DNA of 7,477 bases from Erythrobacter sp. UBA2510 (GTDB lineage Bacteria; Pseudomonadota; Alphaproteobacteria; Sphingomonadales; Sphingomonadaceae): assembly GCA_002341345.1 (NCBI GenBank), contig DDNW01000151.1:1-7477 (forward strand), read 5' to 3'. Positions within the stretch are counted from its first letter, which is position 1. The number at the start of each line of letters is the position of its first letter. The position numbers and the translations under genes were made by a program. The notes beneath the pieces were generated by a model. It had not been told where the DNA came from and did no database searches. It saw only the letters and a program-made list of their open reading frames with translations. Positions 6,956-7,477 of this stretch are shown here, in pieces.

Positions 6956-6983
6956 ATGATAGACAAGTTTTCCACAGAGTCAT
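6956..6983 (-). promoter_or_regulatory. Possible promoter of the dioxygenase gene
   Basis: Within the AT-richer part of the 114-bp gap, the minus strand shows ATGACT (6983-6978) and TATCAT (6961-6956) separated by 16 bases, resembling -35 and -10 hexamers. Transcription would start near 6949, giving a leader of roughly 35 bases before the TTG start. If this is right, the alternative ATG at 6983 would be excluded because it lies in the promoter. TTTTCCACA (plus strand 6968-6976), which fits the DnaA-box consensus TTWTNCACA, lies in the spacer. This is pattern matching only. Confidence 0.3.
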
Positions 6984-7028
6984 TAACTATGATTTTGGGG
7001 GCACATCGGGCGTAATTGGTCCTTTGTG

Positions 7029-7415
7029 TCACCCCTCTTCCAGCAGCAGGATTTCGCAGCGCACCGCCATGAAGGGCGGCGCGGCGCGATGCTCGACCTC
7101 GGTCACTGCGGCGTCGGCGACCAGCTGACCGGGAATCGCGAATTCATGCGTGGGCAGGAAGGCGATGAAGCATTCGCCCGCCTCGACCGCTTCCGCACCC
7201 TCGAACACGAGGTCGATCGTGTGCTTCGTGCCGGCAAAGGTAATCGAGGCCCAGGCTTTCTCGACATGCGCTCTGATCTCGGCCTTGCCGCTTGCAAGGT
7301 CGCGCAGCGCATCGAGCAGCTTCTCGCCTGGAGAACGCGGGGTTCGGCCCTTGAACTCGATCGGGGGCTCGTTAGCTGCAAAAGTCCTGCAGGCGATGGC
7401 GGCGTCAAAAAGCAT
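7029..7415 (-). CDS. Hypothetical protein of 128 residues, function not recognised
   Basis: I do not recognise a named domain. The product begins MLFDAAIACRTFAANEP, then has a basic segment (EFKGRTPRSPGEK) and a helical stretch (KLLDALRDLASGKAEIRAHVE). The second half alternates like beta strands: ASITFAGTKHTIDLVFEG, CFIAFLPTHEFAIPGQLV, DAAVTEVEHR and FMAVRCEILLLEEG. It has no signal peptide or membrane segment, so it is probably a small cytoplasmic alpha/beta protein. The start at ATG 7415 is supported by GGGGAGA at 7428-7422 with GGAG seven bases from the ATG; an in-frame TTG at 7430 overlaps that ribosome-binding site. Codon use and strand match the dioxygenase gene downstream, but the 114-bp gap there leaves co-transcription undecided. 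Evidence that it is a real gene is the start context and good third-position GC; its role is unknown. Confidence 0.75.
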   Translation of the reverse strand: MLFDAAIACRTFAANEPPIEFKGRTPRSPGEKLLDALRDLASGKAEIRAHVEKAWASITFAGTKHTIDLVFEGAEAVEAGECFIAFLPTHEFAIPGQLVADAAVTEVEHRAAPPFMAVRCEILLLEEG

Positions 7416-7476
7416 TATTGGTCTCCCCAAGGAATGATGCGCGGTAGTCGTTCATGAAATGTTCCACCCGTCTTTC
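7405..7476 (-). CDS. Possible 3' end of an upstream minus-strand gene, cut by window edge
   Basis: One minus-strand frame is open from the window edge to TGA at 7407-7405. It encodes 23 residues ending YRASFLGETNNAF and overlaps the start of the 128-residue protein gene by 11 bases, as in tightly packed operons. A second frame is also open from the edge (ending TAA just before ATG 7415), and the third closes with TGA near 7454, so which is coding cannot be decided from 62 bases. Low confidence; no function can be assigned. Confidence 0.22.
   Translation of the reverse strand, partial: ERRVEHFMNDYRASFLGETNNAF
7422..7428 (-). promoter_or_regulatory. Ribosome binding site of the 128-residue protein gene
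   Basis: GGGGAGA on the minus strand, with GGAG seven bases before ATG 7415, fixes the start of this gene and rules against the TTG at 7430. Confidence 0.65.
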
Positions 7477-7477
7477 C

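Noticed and set aside
6984..7000. Plus-strand promoter around TATGAT (6988-6993)
   Set aside because: The -10 hexamer is good, but no -35 lies at usual spacing and no plus-strand gene follows within the window.

Overview
The window is GC-rich, gene-dense bacterial chromosome. It most resembles an alphaproteobacterium of the Sphingomonadales (Erythrobacter or Sphingomonas relatives). That placement is inferred from codon use, from a CobT-type cobaltochelatase subunit with a long acidic linker, and from the style of the small conserved proteins. I see no tRNA, rRNA, CRISPR array, insertion sequence or prophage.

Layout from left to right. Positions 1-740 (minus) hold the N-terminal third of the primosomal helicase PriA, cut by the window edge. 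A 52-bp gap with nested palindromes separates it from a divergent gene for a DUF4197 protein (793-1497, plus) with a Tat-like, lipobox-bearing signal. That gene runs tail to tail, one base apart, into a DUF2490 outer-membrane-type protein (1499-2140, minus). Across a 49-bp divergent gap starts cobT (2190-4034, plus), whose stop overlaps the start of a nitroreductase-family flavoprotein gene (4031-4690, plus) by four bases. After an 85-bp spacer comes cysS, cysteinyl-tRNA synthetase (4776-6260, plus). It converges on a 2-oxoglutarate/Fe(II) dioxygenase gene (6270-6914, minus) that appears to start at TTG. An unrecognised 128-residue protein lies upstream of that on the same strand (7029-7415, minus). 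The last bases may hold the 3' end of one more minus-strand gene.

The genes do not form one evident pathway. PriA (replication restart) and CysRS (translation) are housekeeping. The only strong operon signal is cobT plus the nitroreductase, where the ATGA overlap implies translational coupling. No cobS, cobN or other cobalamin gene is visible, so the job of that pair is open. No stretch over 300 bases lacks a gene. I did not find a convincing undescribed multi-gene system. The points most worth following are the cobT-nitroreductase pair, the acidic linker of CobT with a tandem duplication, the palindromes at the priA start, and a DnaA-box-like site in the putative promoter of the dioxygenase gene.
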